Source: Pseudonocardia thermophila (GTDB lineage: Bacteria; Actinomycetota; Actinomycetes; Mycobacteriales; Pseudonocardiaceae). From it: DNA of 64,000 nt. The first letter of the stretch is position 1, and every line of letters begins with the position of its first letter. The position numbers were made by a program, and so were the translations under genes. A model generated the notes under the pieces. The model was not told the DNA's origin. It worked only from the letters and a program-made list of their open reading frames with translations, and ran no database searches. The stretch covers positions 62,001 through 126,000 of the forward strand of contig NZ_FRAP01000019.1 of NCBI RefSeq assembly GCF_900142365.1, read 5' to 3'. Below are positions 32,772 to 41,943 of the stretch, piece after piece.

Positions 32772-33095
32772 GTGGAGTTCGCGCAGACCCCCGAACCGCC
32801 CTACACGGCTGTGATCTTCACCTCGCTGCGGACGGACGGCGACGACGGCTACGCCGAGACGTCCGCGCGGATGGCCGAGCTGGCCGCGCGGCAGCCGGGG
32901 TTGCTGGGCATCGAGTCGGCCCGCGACGGCCTCGGCATCACCGTCGCCTACTTCCGCGACGAGGCGAGCGCGCGGTCGTGGAAGCAGGTGACCGAGCACC
33001 GGGAGGCGCAGCGGCTGGGCCGGGATCGGTGGTACCGGGCCTACCGGGTCCGGGTCGCCACCGTCACCCGCGAGTACGGGTGGGAACGGCCGTAG
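32772..33095 (+). CDS. Antibiotic biosynthesis monooxygenase-like (ABM) protein
   Basis: 107 residues with a ferredoxin-like fold: YTAVIFTSLRTDGDDGYAET, RQPGLLGIESARDGLGITVA, then YFRDEASARSWKQVTEHREA. This strand-helix pattern, including the HREAQ motif, is typical of ABM-family proteins that act on reactive small molecules or haem-like substrates without cofactors. It is divergent from the GntR regulator and may be its target. GTG start set by the first in-frame codon with family sequence behind it. Confidence 0.82.
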   Translation: MEFAQTPEPPYTAVIFTSLRTDGDDGYAETSARMAELAARQPGLLGIESARDGLGITVAYFRDEASARSWKQVTEHREAQRLGRDRWYRAYRVRVATVTREYGWERP

Positions 33096-33098
33096 CCG

Positions 33099-33539
33099 TC
33101 AGGCCGCCCGCACGCCCCGCTTGCCCACCGCCCCGCGCAGGCCGACGCACCCCACGCAGCCGATGCAGTCCACGCAGTCGATGCAGCCGACGCACGCGAT
33201 GCAGCGGCGGCAGCCGATGCAGGCGACCGTGGCGATGCTGGCCCGGATCCCGGCGGAGAGGAACGTGGCGATGCTGGCGAGCACGCCGACGCTGCCCGAG
33301 GTCGCGACGCTCGCCACCACGCCCGCGCTGCCGGACGTGGCAACGCTGCCGACCACCCCGGCGCTGCCGGCGACCGCGACGCTCCCCACGACCCCCGCGG
33401 AACCCGCGACCGCGACGCTGCCGGCGACGCCGGTGCTGCCCGTCACCGATCGGCTCGCGACGACGGGTCCGCTCCCGGCGGGCTCGACGACGGTGCCGGG
33501 CCGCAGCGGCGTGACCGTGGCCGGTGCGTTGTCCTCCAT
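33099..33539 (-). CDS. Small repeat protein: 12-residue Gly/Ser/Val repeats and nine Cys at 3-residue spacing
   Basis: 146 residues, unrecognised. Residues 40-99 are five 12-residue repeats of the form GSVAVAGSAGVV. The sixth turns into a strictly periodic stretch: cysteines at 107, 110, 113, 116, 119, 122, 125, 128 and 131, separated by IG, RR, IA, VG, ID, VD, IG, VG. It ends GLRGAVGKRGVRAA. I recall similar C-x-x-C ladders with that tail in unannotated actinobacterial proteins. A beta-solenoid or a metal/thiol ladder is possible. No signal peptide. A good GGGAGG ribosome site lies 8 nt before the ATG, and codon use fits this strand. It converges with the monooxygenase-like gene. Confidence 0.75.
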   Translation of the reverse strand: MEDNAPATVTPLRPGTVVEPAGSGPVVASRSVTGSTGVAGSVAVAGSAGVVGSVAVAGSAGVVGSVATSGSAGVVASVATSGSVGVLASIATFLSAGIRASIATVACIGCRRCIACVGCIDCVDCIGCVGCVGLRGAVGKRGVRAA

Positions 33540-33586
33540 GCCGCGAGCCTCCCGCACGCCGCGGCCCGTCGCCACCCTGATCCGGC

Positions 33587-35158
33587 TCAGACCTTCTGCG
33601 CTTCCCGCGCCCGCAGGTCCTTGCGCAGGATCTTCCCGGACGCCGACTTCGGGATCGCGTCGATGAACTCGACCACGCGGACCTTCTTGTGCGGCGCGAT
33701 CCGCTCGGCGACGTAGGCCATGACCTCGTCCTCGGTGAGGTCCTCCGCGCCCGGCTGCTTGACGACGAACGCCTTCGGGACCTCCTCGCCCTCCTCGTCG
33801 CGCACCCCGATGACGGCGGCGTCGGCGATGCGCGGGTTGGTCAGCAGCAGCGCCTCCAGCTCGGCGGGCGGCACCTGGTAGCCCTTGTACTTGATCAGCT
33901 CCTTGACCCGGTCGACGATCGTGTAGACGCCGTCCTCGGTGACCGTGGCGACGTCACCGGTGTGCAGGAAGCCGTCGGCGTCCAGCGTCGCGGCGGTGGC
34001 CTCGGGGTTGTTCAGGTAGCCGCGCATGACCTGCGGCCCCTTGACCCACAGCTCGCCGCGCTCGCCGGGGCCGACCTCCTTGCCGGTCTCCGGGTCGACG
34101 AGCTTGCACTCGGTGTTGGGGATCGCGAGCCCGACGCTGTTGAGGTCGTAGGTGCTGTCGAACGGGTGGGCGTGGCTGACCGGCGACAGCTCGGTCATGC
34201 CGTAGCCCTGCAGCACCCGGCAGCCCAGCCGCTTCTCGACGGCGTGGCCGAGCTCGGCGTCGAGCGGGGCGGCGCCGGAGAAGATCGTGTCGATGCACGA
34301 CAGGTCGTACTGGTCGACGATCGGGTGCTTGGCCAGGAAGACCGCGACCGGCGGCGCGATGTAGACGTAGTCGACGCGGTGCTCGGAGATCACGCGCAGG
34401 AACTCCTGCGGCTCGAACTTCGGCATCGTCACCACCGTCGAGCGGTGGTAGAGGCCGTTGTTCATCATCACGGTCATCCCGTAGATGTGGAAGAACGGCA
34501 GCACGGCCAGCAGCCGGCGCTCCGGCGTCACCGAGAACACCGGCTCCACCTGGCAGAGGTTCGCGACCAGGTTGCGGTGGGTGAGGATCACGCCCTTGGC
34601 CAGGCCGGTGGTGCCCGACGAGTACGGCAGCACCGCGACGTCCTCGGCACCGACCTCCAGCGCGGGCGGAGCGGCGTCGGTAGCGGCGAGCTCGGCGAGC
34701 GAGGTGCGGCCCTCGGCGGGATCGAGCGTGATGATCGCGTCGTCCGGGATGCCCACCTCGGCGGCGGCCGCGCTGGCCCGGTCGAGGAACGGCGACACCG
34801 TGATGATCATCCGGGCGCCGGAGTCCTTGAGCTGGTGCACCAGCTCGGGAGCGGTGTAGAGCGAGTTCGCGCTGGTGACGGTGGCGTTGGCGCGGATGAT
34901 GCCGTGGAAGGCCGCCACCCAGTACGGGTTGTTGGGCGCGAACAGCGCCACGACGTCGCCCTTGCCGATCCCCCGCGCGGCCAGCCCGGCCGCGACCTTG
35001 TCCACGAGCTCGTGCAGCTGCCGGAAGGTGATCGCGTTGCCGGTGGGCCCGTCGATCACCGCCGGCGCGTCCGCACGGTCGCCGAAGTCGGTGAAGAGGA
35101 ACTCGTAGAGCGAGGTGTCCGGGATCTCGACGTCGGGGTAGGTGCTGCGGAAGGACAT
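33587..35158 (-). CDS. 4-coumarate-CoA ligase-like AMP-binding protein
   Basis: 523 residues, ANL superfamily. It shows LPYSSGTTGLAKGVILTHRN (about 175), LPFFHIYGMTVMM, LQGYGMTELSPVSH (box II-like, about 325), FLHTGDVATVTEDG, and the A10 lysine in PKSASGKILRKDLR. The overall pattern is closest to plant-type 4CL enzymes, which activate aromatic or medium-chain acids. No aromatic-degradation genes adjoin. ATG start; 272 bp of non-coding DNA precedes it. Confidence 0.92.
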   Translation of the reverse strand: MSFRSTYPDVEIPDTSLYEFLFTDFGDRADAPAVIDGPTGNAITFRQLHELVDKVAAGLAARGIGKGDVVALFAPNNPYWVAAFHGIIRANATVTSANSLYTAPELVHQLKDSGARMIITVSPFLDRASAAAAEVGIPDDAIITLDPAEGRTSLAELAATDAAPPALEVGAEDVAVLPYSSGTTGLAKGVILTHRNLVANLCQVEPVFSVTPERRLLAVLPFFHIYGMTVMMNNGLYHRSTVVTMPKFEPQEFLRVISEHRVDYVYIAPPVAVFLAKHPIVDQYDLSCIDTIFSGAAPLDAELGHAVEKRLGCRVLQGYGMTELSPVSHAHPFDSTYDLNSVGLAIPNTECKLVDPETGKEVGPGERGELWVKGPQVMRGYLNNPEATAATLDADGFLHTGDVATVTEDGVYTIVDRVKELIKYKGYQVPPAELEALLLTNPRIADAAVIGVRDEEGEEVPKAFVVKQPGAEDLTEDEVMAYVAERIAPHKKVRVVEFIDAIPKSASGKILRKDLRAREAQKV

Positions 35159-35430
35159 CGGCGGAGCGCTCCCTTGCGTGCGATGGATCACACCATGCTA
35201 CGGACACATTCGATCACCTGCGGGAGCAGGAGAGAACACCCGGAAGGGGTAGCCCGAAAGGGTTGTCCTCACGCGCTGTTACTGCGATCGTGTTTGCGCC
35301 GCGTACGTGGTCACCACCACCGGCCCAGGTGCGGGAGGCGCCCCTCGTCGTTCCCGCGTCGGCGGCGGCACGAAGCCCCCGATCGTGTCGCTCAGCGGGC
35401 CCGCGGCACCTGCAGGGTGGCCCGGGGTCA

Positions 35431-36399
35431 CTACTCCCCCTCGGCTCCCGGGCCGCCCTGCCCGACCGCCGCCCCGGCCACCGCGGGCGCCCGCCGGCGC
35501 AGGGTGCGGCGCACGAACCAGGCGATCCCGACGATCACCGCGGCCACCGGCAGGTACGGGATCAGGAAGCCGATCACCGCGCCGACCACGATCGCGATCC
35601 GCACGAGCGTCTCCCAACCGGCCGCCAGGCCCTGCAGGAAGCCCGGGGTGTCCGACGCCGGGGGCAGCGGTGCGGCCCCGGTCCCGACCAGGTCCACGGT
35701 CAGCGTGGACAGCGCCACCTTGCCGCGCAGCGCGGCGAGCCGGTTCTTCAGCGAGTCCAGCTCGGCCTCCCGCTGAGCCAGCTCCGACTCGATGCGGGTG
35801 ATGTCGGCGATCGACTCGGCCCGCGCGAGCAGCGCCCGGATCCGCTCGACGCTGGCCTGTTGGCTGGCCACCCGCGAGTCGAGGTCGATCATCTGGTCGG
35901 TGACGTCGGTGGCCTGCGAGCGCCGGTCGGTGACCTTCCCGAGCGCTGCCACGTCGTCGATCACCCGGTCGAGGCTGTCGGCGGGGATCCGCAGCGTGAG
36001 CGACGCGCCGCTGCCACCGGTCTGCCGCTCCTCCGCGACGATGCCCTGCGCGGTGACCGCGATGCTGCGCACCTGCCGCACCGCGGCCGCCACATCGGCG
36101 GTGTCGACGGTGAGCGCGGCGGTGCGCACGACCGATCGCTCCACGTCGAGCTGCTGGGCGGGCACCTCCGGGGAGCCCCCGCGGCCGGGTGCTCCCCCGG
36201 GTGCCAGCTCGGCCGTGGCCGATCCATGGGCGGAGTCCAGGGCCCTGTCCTGGCCGGGTGCCGCGGCGACCCCTCGCTCCCCCGCGGCACCCGGCGATGC
36301 GTTCTCCGCCGCACTGCAGGAGACCCCGGCCGTCAGCACGATGAGTGCGGCCCCCACCGCGGCGATGAGCCGGATCCGGCGTCCGCTCTGCTGCGCCAT
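35431..36399 (-). CDS. DUF4349 lipoprotein with coiled coil and membrane anchor
   Basis: 322 residues. Lipobox with Cys28 (TAGVSCSA). The DUF4349 domain is at about 85-255: VVRTAALTVDTADVAAAV, SLTLRIPADSLDRVIDDV, then ATDVTDQMIDLDSRVASQQA beginning a coiled coil (about 165-215) with heptads. A membrane helix or two at 262-300 is followed by a basic tail. Proteins of this family sit in the envelope; function unknown. The gap between it and the ligase gene (35159-35430) shows nothing I can name beyond probable promoter sequence. Confidence 0.85.
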   Translation of the reverse strand: MAQQSGRRIRLIAAVGAALIVLTAGVSCSAAENASPGAAGERGVAAAPGQDRALDSAHGSATAELAPGGAPGRGGSPEVPAQQLDVERSVVRTAALTVDTADVAAAVRQVRSIAVTAQGIVAEERQTGGSGASLTLRIPADSLDRVIDDVAALGKVTDRRSQATDVTDQMIDLDSRVASQQASVERIRALLARAESIADITRIESELAQREAELDSLKNRLAALRGKVALSTLTVDLVGTGAAPLPPASDTPGFLQGLAAGWETLVRIAIVVGAVIGFLIPYLPVAAVIVGIAWFVRRTLRRRAPAVAGAAVGQGGPGAEGE

Positions 36400-36497
36400 T
36401 CCTGCCTCCCGTGTTCCCCCCGACGGCCGGGGATCTCGACCCTGCAGACGGAGCCTGCCCGGCCGGGGGTTGCACGGGGTTCCGGGAAACTACCGGA

Positions 36498-36989
36498 CTA
36501 ATCCTCGATGAGGTGCGCGAACGCCTTGAGGTTCGCCAGCGACTCGCCGCGCTCGGTGCGCCACGCCCACTCCCGCCGGATCGACGTGGCGAAGCCCAGC
36601 TCCAGCAGGGTGTTGAAGTCGCCGTCGGCGGCCTCCAGCACCTGGCCGAGCACCCGGTCGAGCTCCTCCGGTCCGGCGACGGCGTGGGGGATGCGACCGA
36701 TCAGGTGGATGTCGCCGATGCGGTCGAGCGCGTAGTGCACCCCGTAGAGGCGGGCGTTGCGCTGCAGCAGGAACCGGTAGACGCCCTCGTGGTTCTCGTC
36801 GGGCCTGCGGCAGACGAACGCCTGCACGAACACCGACTGCGGGCGCGCGATCACCCAGCAGTTCGTCTCCAGCCGGGCCGTACCGGGCAGCTTGACCAGG
36901 AACTGGCCGGGCCCGTGGCGGCGGAAGTCGACCTCCAGCTCGGCCAGCGCGGCGTCGAGCCGGGAGTCCAGGTCGGTCGCGTCGGTCAT
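36498..36989 (-). CDS. YbjN-domain protein (Rv0487-like)
   Basis: 163 residues. The YbjN/CesT-like fold is seen in GQFLVKLPGTARLETNCWVI, VFVQAFVCRRPDENHEGVYR, then FLLQRNARLYGVHYALDRIG. Such proteins are thought to be chaperone-like. The ATG overlaps the mshA stop, the same order as Rv0486-Rv0487. Cytosolic, no catalytic motif. In mycobacteria the pairing with mshA is conserved, but no mycothiol role is established. Confidence 0.87.
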   Translation of the reverse strand: MTDATDLDSRLDAALAELEVDFRRHGPGQFLVKLPGTARLETNCWVIARPQSVFVQAFVCRRPDENHEGVYRFLLQRNARLYGVHYALDRIGDIHLIGRIPHAVAGPEELDRVLGQVLEAADGDFNTLLELGFATSIRREWAWRTERGESLANLKAFAHLIED

Positions 36990-38299
36990 GACACTCCTTC
37001 GCTCTGCCGGGCGCGGAACTCCGCAGCCGCGTCGGCGTAGGTGTCGAGCAGCCGGTCGACGGTGCGGTCCCAGGAGAACGAGTTCGCGTGCTTCACCGCG
37101 CCGAGCGAGAGCTGGGCGCGCCGCTCCGGCGCCAGCGCGACGGCGGCGAGGGCGTCGGCCCACTGCTCACTGCGGTGACCGGGAACCAGGAGGCCGGAGA
37201 CCCCGTCCGCCACGGCGACGGGCAACCCGCCGACCGCCGCCGCCACGACCGGGGTGCCGCACGCCTGCGCCTCCAGCGCGACCAGGCCGAACGACTCGTT
37301 GTGGCTGGGCACCGCCACCACGTCGGCGGCGCGGTAGACGTCGACGAGCGCGGAGCCGCCCTGTGGGGGCAGGAACCGCACGATGTCGGTGATGCCGAGG
37401 GTCTGCGCCAGCTCCTGCAGCGCCTTCGGCTCGGCCAGCCCGCTGCCGGACGGCCCGCCGACGACCACGACGATCAACCGCTCGCGCAGTGCGGGATCGC
37501 GCTCCAGCAGCTCCGCGGCCGCGCGCAGGAGCACGTCCGGGGCCTTCAACGGCTGGATGCGCCCGACGAAGGTCAGCACGACCGCGTCCAGCGGCAGGTC
37601 GAACGCGGCCCGGGCGGCGGCGCGGTCGCCGGTGCAGAACCGCTCGAGATCCACCCCCGGTGGCACGGTGACGGTGCGGCGCGGATCAGCCGAGTACAGC
37701 TCGACCAGCTCGCGGTACTCCTCGGCGGTGTTGGCGACGAGCCGGTCGGCCTCGGCCACCACCTGGTCCTCGCCGATGACCCGGACCATCGGCTCCGGCT
37801 CGTCGCCGTCGGCGAGCGCGGCGTTCTTCACCCTGGCCAGGGTGTGCGCGGTGTGCACCAGCGGGACGCCCCAGCGGTCGCGGGCCAGCCAACCGACCTG
37901 GCCGGAGAGCCAGTAGTGGGAGTGGATGAGGTCGAAGTAGCCGGGTTCGTGGCGGGCCTCGGTGCGCAGCACCCCGGCGGTGAACGCGCACAGCTGGCTG
38001 GGCAGGTCGTTCTTGGCGAGCCCCTCGTACGGCCCGGCGGCCACGTTGCGCACGCGCACCCCGGGCGCCATCTCCACGACGGGCGCCAGCTCCGACGACG
38101 TGGCCCGGGTGAACACCTCCACGGCGATCCCGCGTTCGGCCATGCGCCGCGCGGTCTCGGCGACGTAGACGTTCATGCCGCCGGCGTCTCCGGTGCCCGG
38201 CTGCTCCAGCGGTGACGTGTGCACCGAGAGCAGACAGACCCGCCGAGGAAGTGAACCCACGGGCCCCTGTCTAGCACGGCGGCGGGACCGGGGGGTCAC
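36986..38299 (-). CDS. mshA: D-inositol-3-phosphate glycosyltransferase (mycothiol synthesis)
   Basis: First step of mycothiol synthesis: transfers GlcNAc from UDP-GlcNAc to 1L-inositol-1-phosphate. 437 residues, GT4 family. Hallmarks are VHTSPLEQPGTGDAGGMNVY, SHYWLSGQVGWLA, TAHTLARVKN, FVGRIQPLKAPDVLLRA, and the donor-binding ESFGLVALEAQACGTPV. The GTG at 38299 lies 13 nt after the sacsin-like stop; a second GTG at codon 14 (38260) is also plausible. The presence of this gene shows a mycothiol-using actinobacterium. Confidence 0.96.
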   Translation of the reverse strand: MTPRSRRRARQGPVGSLPRRVCLLSVHTSPLEQPGTGDAGGMNVYVAETARRMAERGIAVEVFTRATSSELAPVVEMAPGVRVRNVAAGPYEGLAKNDLPSQLCAFTAGVLRTEARHEPGYFDLIHSHYWLSGQVGWLARDRWGVPLVHTAHTLARVKNAALADGDEPEPMVRVIGEDQVVAEADRLVANTAEEYRELVELYSADPRRTVTVPPGVDLERFCTGDRAAARAAFDLPLDAVVLTFVGRIQPLKAPDVLLRAAAELLERDPALRERLIVVVVGGPSGSGLAEPKALQELAQTLGITDIVRFLPPQGGSALVDVYRAADVVAVPSHNESFGLVALEAQACGTPVVAAAVGGLPVAVADGVSGLLVPGHRSEQWADALAAVALAPERRAQLSLGAVKHANSFSWDRTVDRLLDTYADAAAEFRARQSEGVS

Positions 38300-38311
38300 T
38301 CGTCGCGCGCG

Positions 38312-41128
38312 TCATGCCGCGAGGAGGGCGAGCAGCGCGCGGACGGGGTCCTCCGCGTGCCAGGTCGCACCGTCCCGCCACACCGGGACGCGGCGGCGGG
38401 CCGGCTCGGGCCTGGTCAGCTGCACCCACAGCTCGTCGTGCAGGACCAGCTCGCCCTCCGGCACCTCGACGCCGAGGGTGTCGCAGGTCACCACGACCTC
38501 GGCCAGCGCCCGCCACGGGGTCGGCGTGCCGGTGGAGTCGACGGCGCCCGCGACCACGTCGGTCGCCAGCGGCAGGTCGAGGAGCTCGGCCAGCGCCTGC
38601 GGGTCGCCGCCGATGACCAGCTCCCCGGCGGGCAGGACGGCCGCGGGCCACGGCTCGTCGAGCACGACGGCGACCTCGACGTCGACGACCGAACCGTCCA
38701 GCGCCCGCACCCGGTCGGGCAGGGCGAGGTCGTCCGCGGCGACGCGCCCGGCCGCGACGGCTTCGGCGAGCGCGGCGTGCGCAGCGGAGGTGAGCGCGGC
38801 GTCCGGGGTGCGGGTCGGATCGGCGAGGCGGTCGAGCAGGTCGTCGGCGCTCTCCCGGTCGGCGACGACCAGCCCGGAGCGCACGCCGATCGCGGCGAGC
38901 AGCTCCTCGTCCAGATCCGCGGGGACCGCGTCGTACAGGCCCGCGATCTCGTGCGCCGAGGCCAGCCGCCAGTGGTCGGGCCGCCGCCCGCCCAGCCGCG
39001 CGTGGCGGGAGAGCCACCACGCCGTGTACCCGCCGGGGACGAACACGGCCGCCCGGGCGTCGCGGTCGTCGGCGATCAGCGCGAGCGCCCCTGGCCAGGC
39101 GTCGTCGGCGACGAGATCGAGGTCGCGGACCGCGACCAGCCGGGCAGGCGGCTCGTCGGCGGCGTCCCACCACTCGTCCTCGCCGTCGAGGTCGTGGTCG
39201 GGACCGGTCGGCTCCTCGTCGACGACCACCGTGAACCCGTCCAGGACGCCCACCGCGACCAGCGCCGCCCGCGGCACCCGCGCGGCCAGCTCCGGATCGA
39301 TCACGTCGATCGGCACGTCGTCGGCGAGCAGCGGGCGCAGCGCCGCATCGGGCAGCATCAGCTCGTCGGCGCGCGCGGGCCGGCCGTCCTCGTCGGGCAG
39401 GGCGAGCGCCCGGAACGCCTCGGGCGCCTCCCCGGTGCGCTCCACCAGCGCCAGCACGGCCTCGGCGAGCGGCAGCGGATCCAGTCCGGCCTCGGCGTCG
39501 TCCAGCGACCGTTCGACGGCCTCGACCAGCGCCGGGTGCGCGAGCAGCGCCGACGCCTCGGCGGGCCGGGCACCGAGCCGCTCCAGCAGCGGATGGGCGA
39601 GCGCGGCCACGTGCAGCCCCGGCAGGCCCAGCCGGGCGAGTGGACCGACCACGGGGGCATCGTGCTCGTCGGGCGGCAGGAACACGGTGGCCGGGCCGGC
39701 CGCGACCCGGTCGCCCGCCAGCGGGACCGGCAGCGCCCGCAGGTCCTCGACCAGGCCGGGGACGGCCTCGGCGGGCCCGGTCAGCTCGGTGTACAGCTCG
39801 GCCCACCACGCGAGCGGCTGCTCCGGCCCGAACAACCGCTCGACGAGCTCGGCGGGGCCGATCCGGCGGACGCCCAGCTCGGTCAGCGGCGCAGGATCGG
39901 CGACCGGGGTGACGATCCGGTCCAGGCCGGCGTCGGCGAGCAGCTCGACCAGCCGCGGGCTCGCGCCGGGCACGTCCAGCCACTCGGCCCGACCGGGCGC
40001 CAGCTCACCGCGCGGCGCCGGTAGCCACGCGGCCGTCCGCAGCCCGGCGAGCAGCAGCTCGTGCAACCGCCCGTCCAGCGGGGAGCGCGGGAACCCGGCC
40101 TCGGGCACCAGCGTGAGGCGGTGCTCGGGCGGGGTGGCCGCCACCAGGTCCACGTACGCCGCGACAGCCCCCTCCAGCACGACGTCGAGGGCGCGACCGG
40201 GGCGGACCCGGCGGCGATCGGCCTCCAGCGGCAGCGACGCGATCAGCCGGGCGGGCAGCGCGAGCCGCTCGGTGGTCGCGGTCGGGGCGTGCGCGACGTC
40301 CTCCCCGAGCGGGACCGGGCGGCCCTCGGCGTCGACGGGCAGGGCCCAGGTCACCGTCCAGCGGGCGCGGGTGCGCTGCTCGGCGGCCCGGTCGCGGTCG
40401 GTGTCGGCCAGCTCCCCGGCGGCGCGGGCCAGCCGCCAGCGCCGGTCCCCGACGGTGACCACGTCGCCGTCGTCGACCCGGCGCACCACGGTCCCGGCCA
40501 CCTCGATCTCGGTGAGCCCGCGCAGCGCCAACAGCAGGTCGGGGGCGAGCGCGGCGGCCTGCTCGACCAGCTGCTGCGCGTCGACGCCGGGCCGCAGCGG
40601 CAGCCGCACCTCGGTGCCCTCGGCGGGCGGTTCCTCGTCGGTGGGCCACACCAGCCGCAGCACGGGCGGCTCGTCGCGGCGGGCCAGCTCGGCCGCCGCC
40701 ACCGGGATCTCGGCGACCTCCTCCCGGGTGCGCGCCGCGGAGAACGCCACCCCGCCGCTCGTGCTCACGATCCGCGGCTCGGCGCTGATCGGCAGGACAG
40801 CGGCGAACCCGACCCCGAACCGGCCGACCGAGCCTTCGTCGTCCCGCTTCGCGGAGGCGCGCAGGGACGCCAGCGCCGCCACGCCGTCCGCGGTCAGCGG
40901 GGCGCCGTCGTTGGCGACGCGCAGCTCGCCGTCCACGACCGCGACGCGGACGCGGCGGGCCCCGGCGTCGGCGGCGTTCTGCGCGAGCTCGACGAACCAG
41001 GCGCCGGCGTAGCCGCCGAGGACCAGGTCCTCCTCGGCGTTGGCGTCCTCACGGAACCGGGTGGGCGAGTCCGCCCAGGAGCGCAGGACCGCGGCCCGCA
41101 GGGCGGCGGTGTCGAACGGATCGTTCAG
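38312..41128 (-). CDS. Sacsin N-terminal / HSP90-like ATPase domain protein with probable CTG start
   Basis: 938 residues. The N-terminal 250 form a GHKL-type ATP site: ELAQNAADAGARRVRV (N box, about residue 42), RVANDGAPLTADGV (G1) and GSVGRFGVGFAAVLPI (G2). This is the arrangement of sacsin N-terminal ATPase proteins. The remaining 690 residues are Leu/Ala/Asp/Glu-rich with no motif I know. No ATG, GTG or TTG fits the start; CTG at 41126-41128 overlaps the previous stop as CTGA, with a GGTGA site 5 nt upstream, in the style of neighbouring ATGA/GTGA junctions. Function unknown; a chaperone role is only inferred. Confidence 0.82.
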   Translation of the reverse strand: MNDPFDTAALRAAVLRSWADSPTRFREDANAEEDLVLGGYAGAWFVELAQNAADAGARRVRVAVVDGELRVANDGAPLTADGVAALASLRASAKRDDEGSVGRFGVGFAAVLPISAEPRIVSTSGGVAFSAARTREEVAEIPVAAAELARRDEPPVLRLVWPTDEEPPAEGTEVRLPLRPGVDAQQLVEQAAALAPDLLLALRGLTEIEVAGTVVRRVDDGDVVTVGDRRWRLARAAGELADTDRDRAAEQRTRARWTVTWALPVDAEGRPVPLGEDVAHAPTATTERLALPARLIASLPLEADRRRVRPGRALDVVLEGAVAAYVDLVAATPPEHRLTLVPEAGFPRSPLDGRLHELLLAGLRTAAWLPAPRGELAPGRAEWLDVPGASPRLVELLADAGLDRIVTPVADPAPLTELGVRRIGPAELVERLFGPEQPLAWWAELYTELTGPAEAVPGLVEDLRALPVPLAGDRVAAGPATVFLPPDEHDAPVVGPLARLGLPGLHVAALAHPLLERLGARPAEASALLAHPALVEAVERSLDDAEAGLDPLPLAEAVLALVERTGEAPEAFRALALPDEDGRPARADELMLPDAALRPLLADDVPIDVIDPELAARVPRAALVAVGVLDGFTVVVDEEPTGPDHDLDGEDEWWDAADEPPARLVAVRDLDLVADDAWPGALALIADDRDARAAVFVPGGYTAWWLSRHARLGGRRPDHWRLASAHEIAGLYDAVPADLDEELLAAIGVRSGLVVADRESADDLLDRLADPTRTPDAALTSAAHAALAEAVAAGRVAADDLALPDRVRALDGSVVDVEVAVVLDEPWPAAVLPAGELVIGGDPQALAELLDLPLATDVVAGAVDSTGTPTPWRALAEVVVTCDTLGVEVPEGELVLHDELWVQLTRPEPARRRVPVWRDGATWHAEDPVRALLALLAA

Positions 41129-41916
41129 GAGGTCACCACAACCGGGTCGTGCTCGGGGACGACCTCCATGTCGACCCCGTCGTCGTACACCAGCTCCGCG
41201 ACCGCCACCGGGGAGCCCTGCTCGACCTGCACGGCGGAGTGGGCGCCGCAGCCGAACTCGACCGAGACGACCGAGCCGTCGGCGGGCGAGTACTCGTTGC
41301 CGCACACCCCGAACGCCGCGCGCAGCGAACCGGCGAGCGGCAGGAAGAACCCGCAGGTGCCGCACCGCTCGGGTGCGGCGCGGGCCATGTCCGAGTCGGG
41401 ACCGTGCGGGCCGTCGTGCCAGCGGGCGGCGGCCGCCAGCCGCCCCTCCCGCGACATCACCTTCTCCCGGCCGAGGCCGATCTCGGTGGCGACCTCCTCG
41501 ACGGCGGGATCGTCGTTCTGCACGTACGCGGGTACGAGCCGCGGATCGTCGGGCCGGGTCGGCAGCAGGTCGCCGACACCCAGGTCGCCGGGCCGGACCC
41601 GCTGCTCCCACGGCACCCACGGCGGGGCGATCAGCGCGTCGTCGCCGGGCAGCAGGACCACCTCGCTGACGGTGACCGGGTGGCCGCCGGCGAGCGTGAC
41701 CGTCCACATCCACCCGCGGTAGCCGGGCTGGCGGGCTTCGAACTGGTGGGTGACGGCGCCGCCGGGCTCTTCGAACGCGCGCAGGTGCTCGCCGACGGCC
41801 GTCTCCCCGGTCTCGGGGCCGAGGTCGGCCACGGCCTCCTCGACCGCTGCGGCCCGGGCCTGCTCCACCGCGGCGACGAGCACGGCGGTGTGGTCGGAGT
41901 CAGGAGCGGAGGTCAC
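41125..41916 (-). CDS. DUF3027 protein with C-terminal Cys-rich region
   Basis: 263 residues. N-terminal helices (AVLVAAVEQARAAAVEEAVA) and an extended middle with GYRGWMWTVTLAGGHPVTVSE and PPWVPWEQRVRPGDLGVGDL. The C-terminus has CGTCGFFLPL, VCGNEYSP and FGCGAHS, five Cys plus His that could bind zinc. This matches the actinobacterial DUF3027 family (Rv0883c-like), of unknown function. GTG start. It overlaps the sacsin-like gene and is 27 bp from the divergent glutaminyl cyclase gene. Confidence 0.87.
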   Translation of the reverse strand: MTSAPDSDHTAVLVAAVEQARAAAVEEAVADLGPETGETAVGEHLRAFEEPGGAVTHQFEARQPGYRGWMWTVTLAGGHPVTVSEVVLLPGDDALIAPPWVPWEQRVRPGDLGVGDLLPTRPDDPRLVPAYVQNDDPAVEEVATEIGLGREKVMSREGRLAAAARWHDGPHGPDSDMARAAPERCGTCGFFLPLAGSLRAAFGVCGNEYSPADGSVVSVEFGCGAHSAVQVEQGSPVAVAELVYDDGVDMEVVPEHDPVVVTS

Positions 41917-41943
41917 TGCACGGATTGTGCCACCCTCTGCCCC

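Noticed and set aside
33121..33460. CRISPR-like or satellite array suggested by periodic DNA
   Set aside because: The 9-bp and 36-bp periodicity follows the codons of the repeat protein; there are no spacer-repeat units.
33121..33666. Plus-strand open frame with Pro/Thr/Met repeats opposite the Cys-ladder protein
   Set aside because: The minus strand has a better ribosome site, a natural start and meaningful Cys periodicity; the plus frame overruns into the ligase gene.
38175..41012. A 945-codon Ser/Arg-rich open frame on the plus strand
   Set aside because: It is exactly antisense to the sacsin-like gene, and its Ser richness is the mirror of Ala/Glu/Asp codons. No domain is visible.
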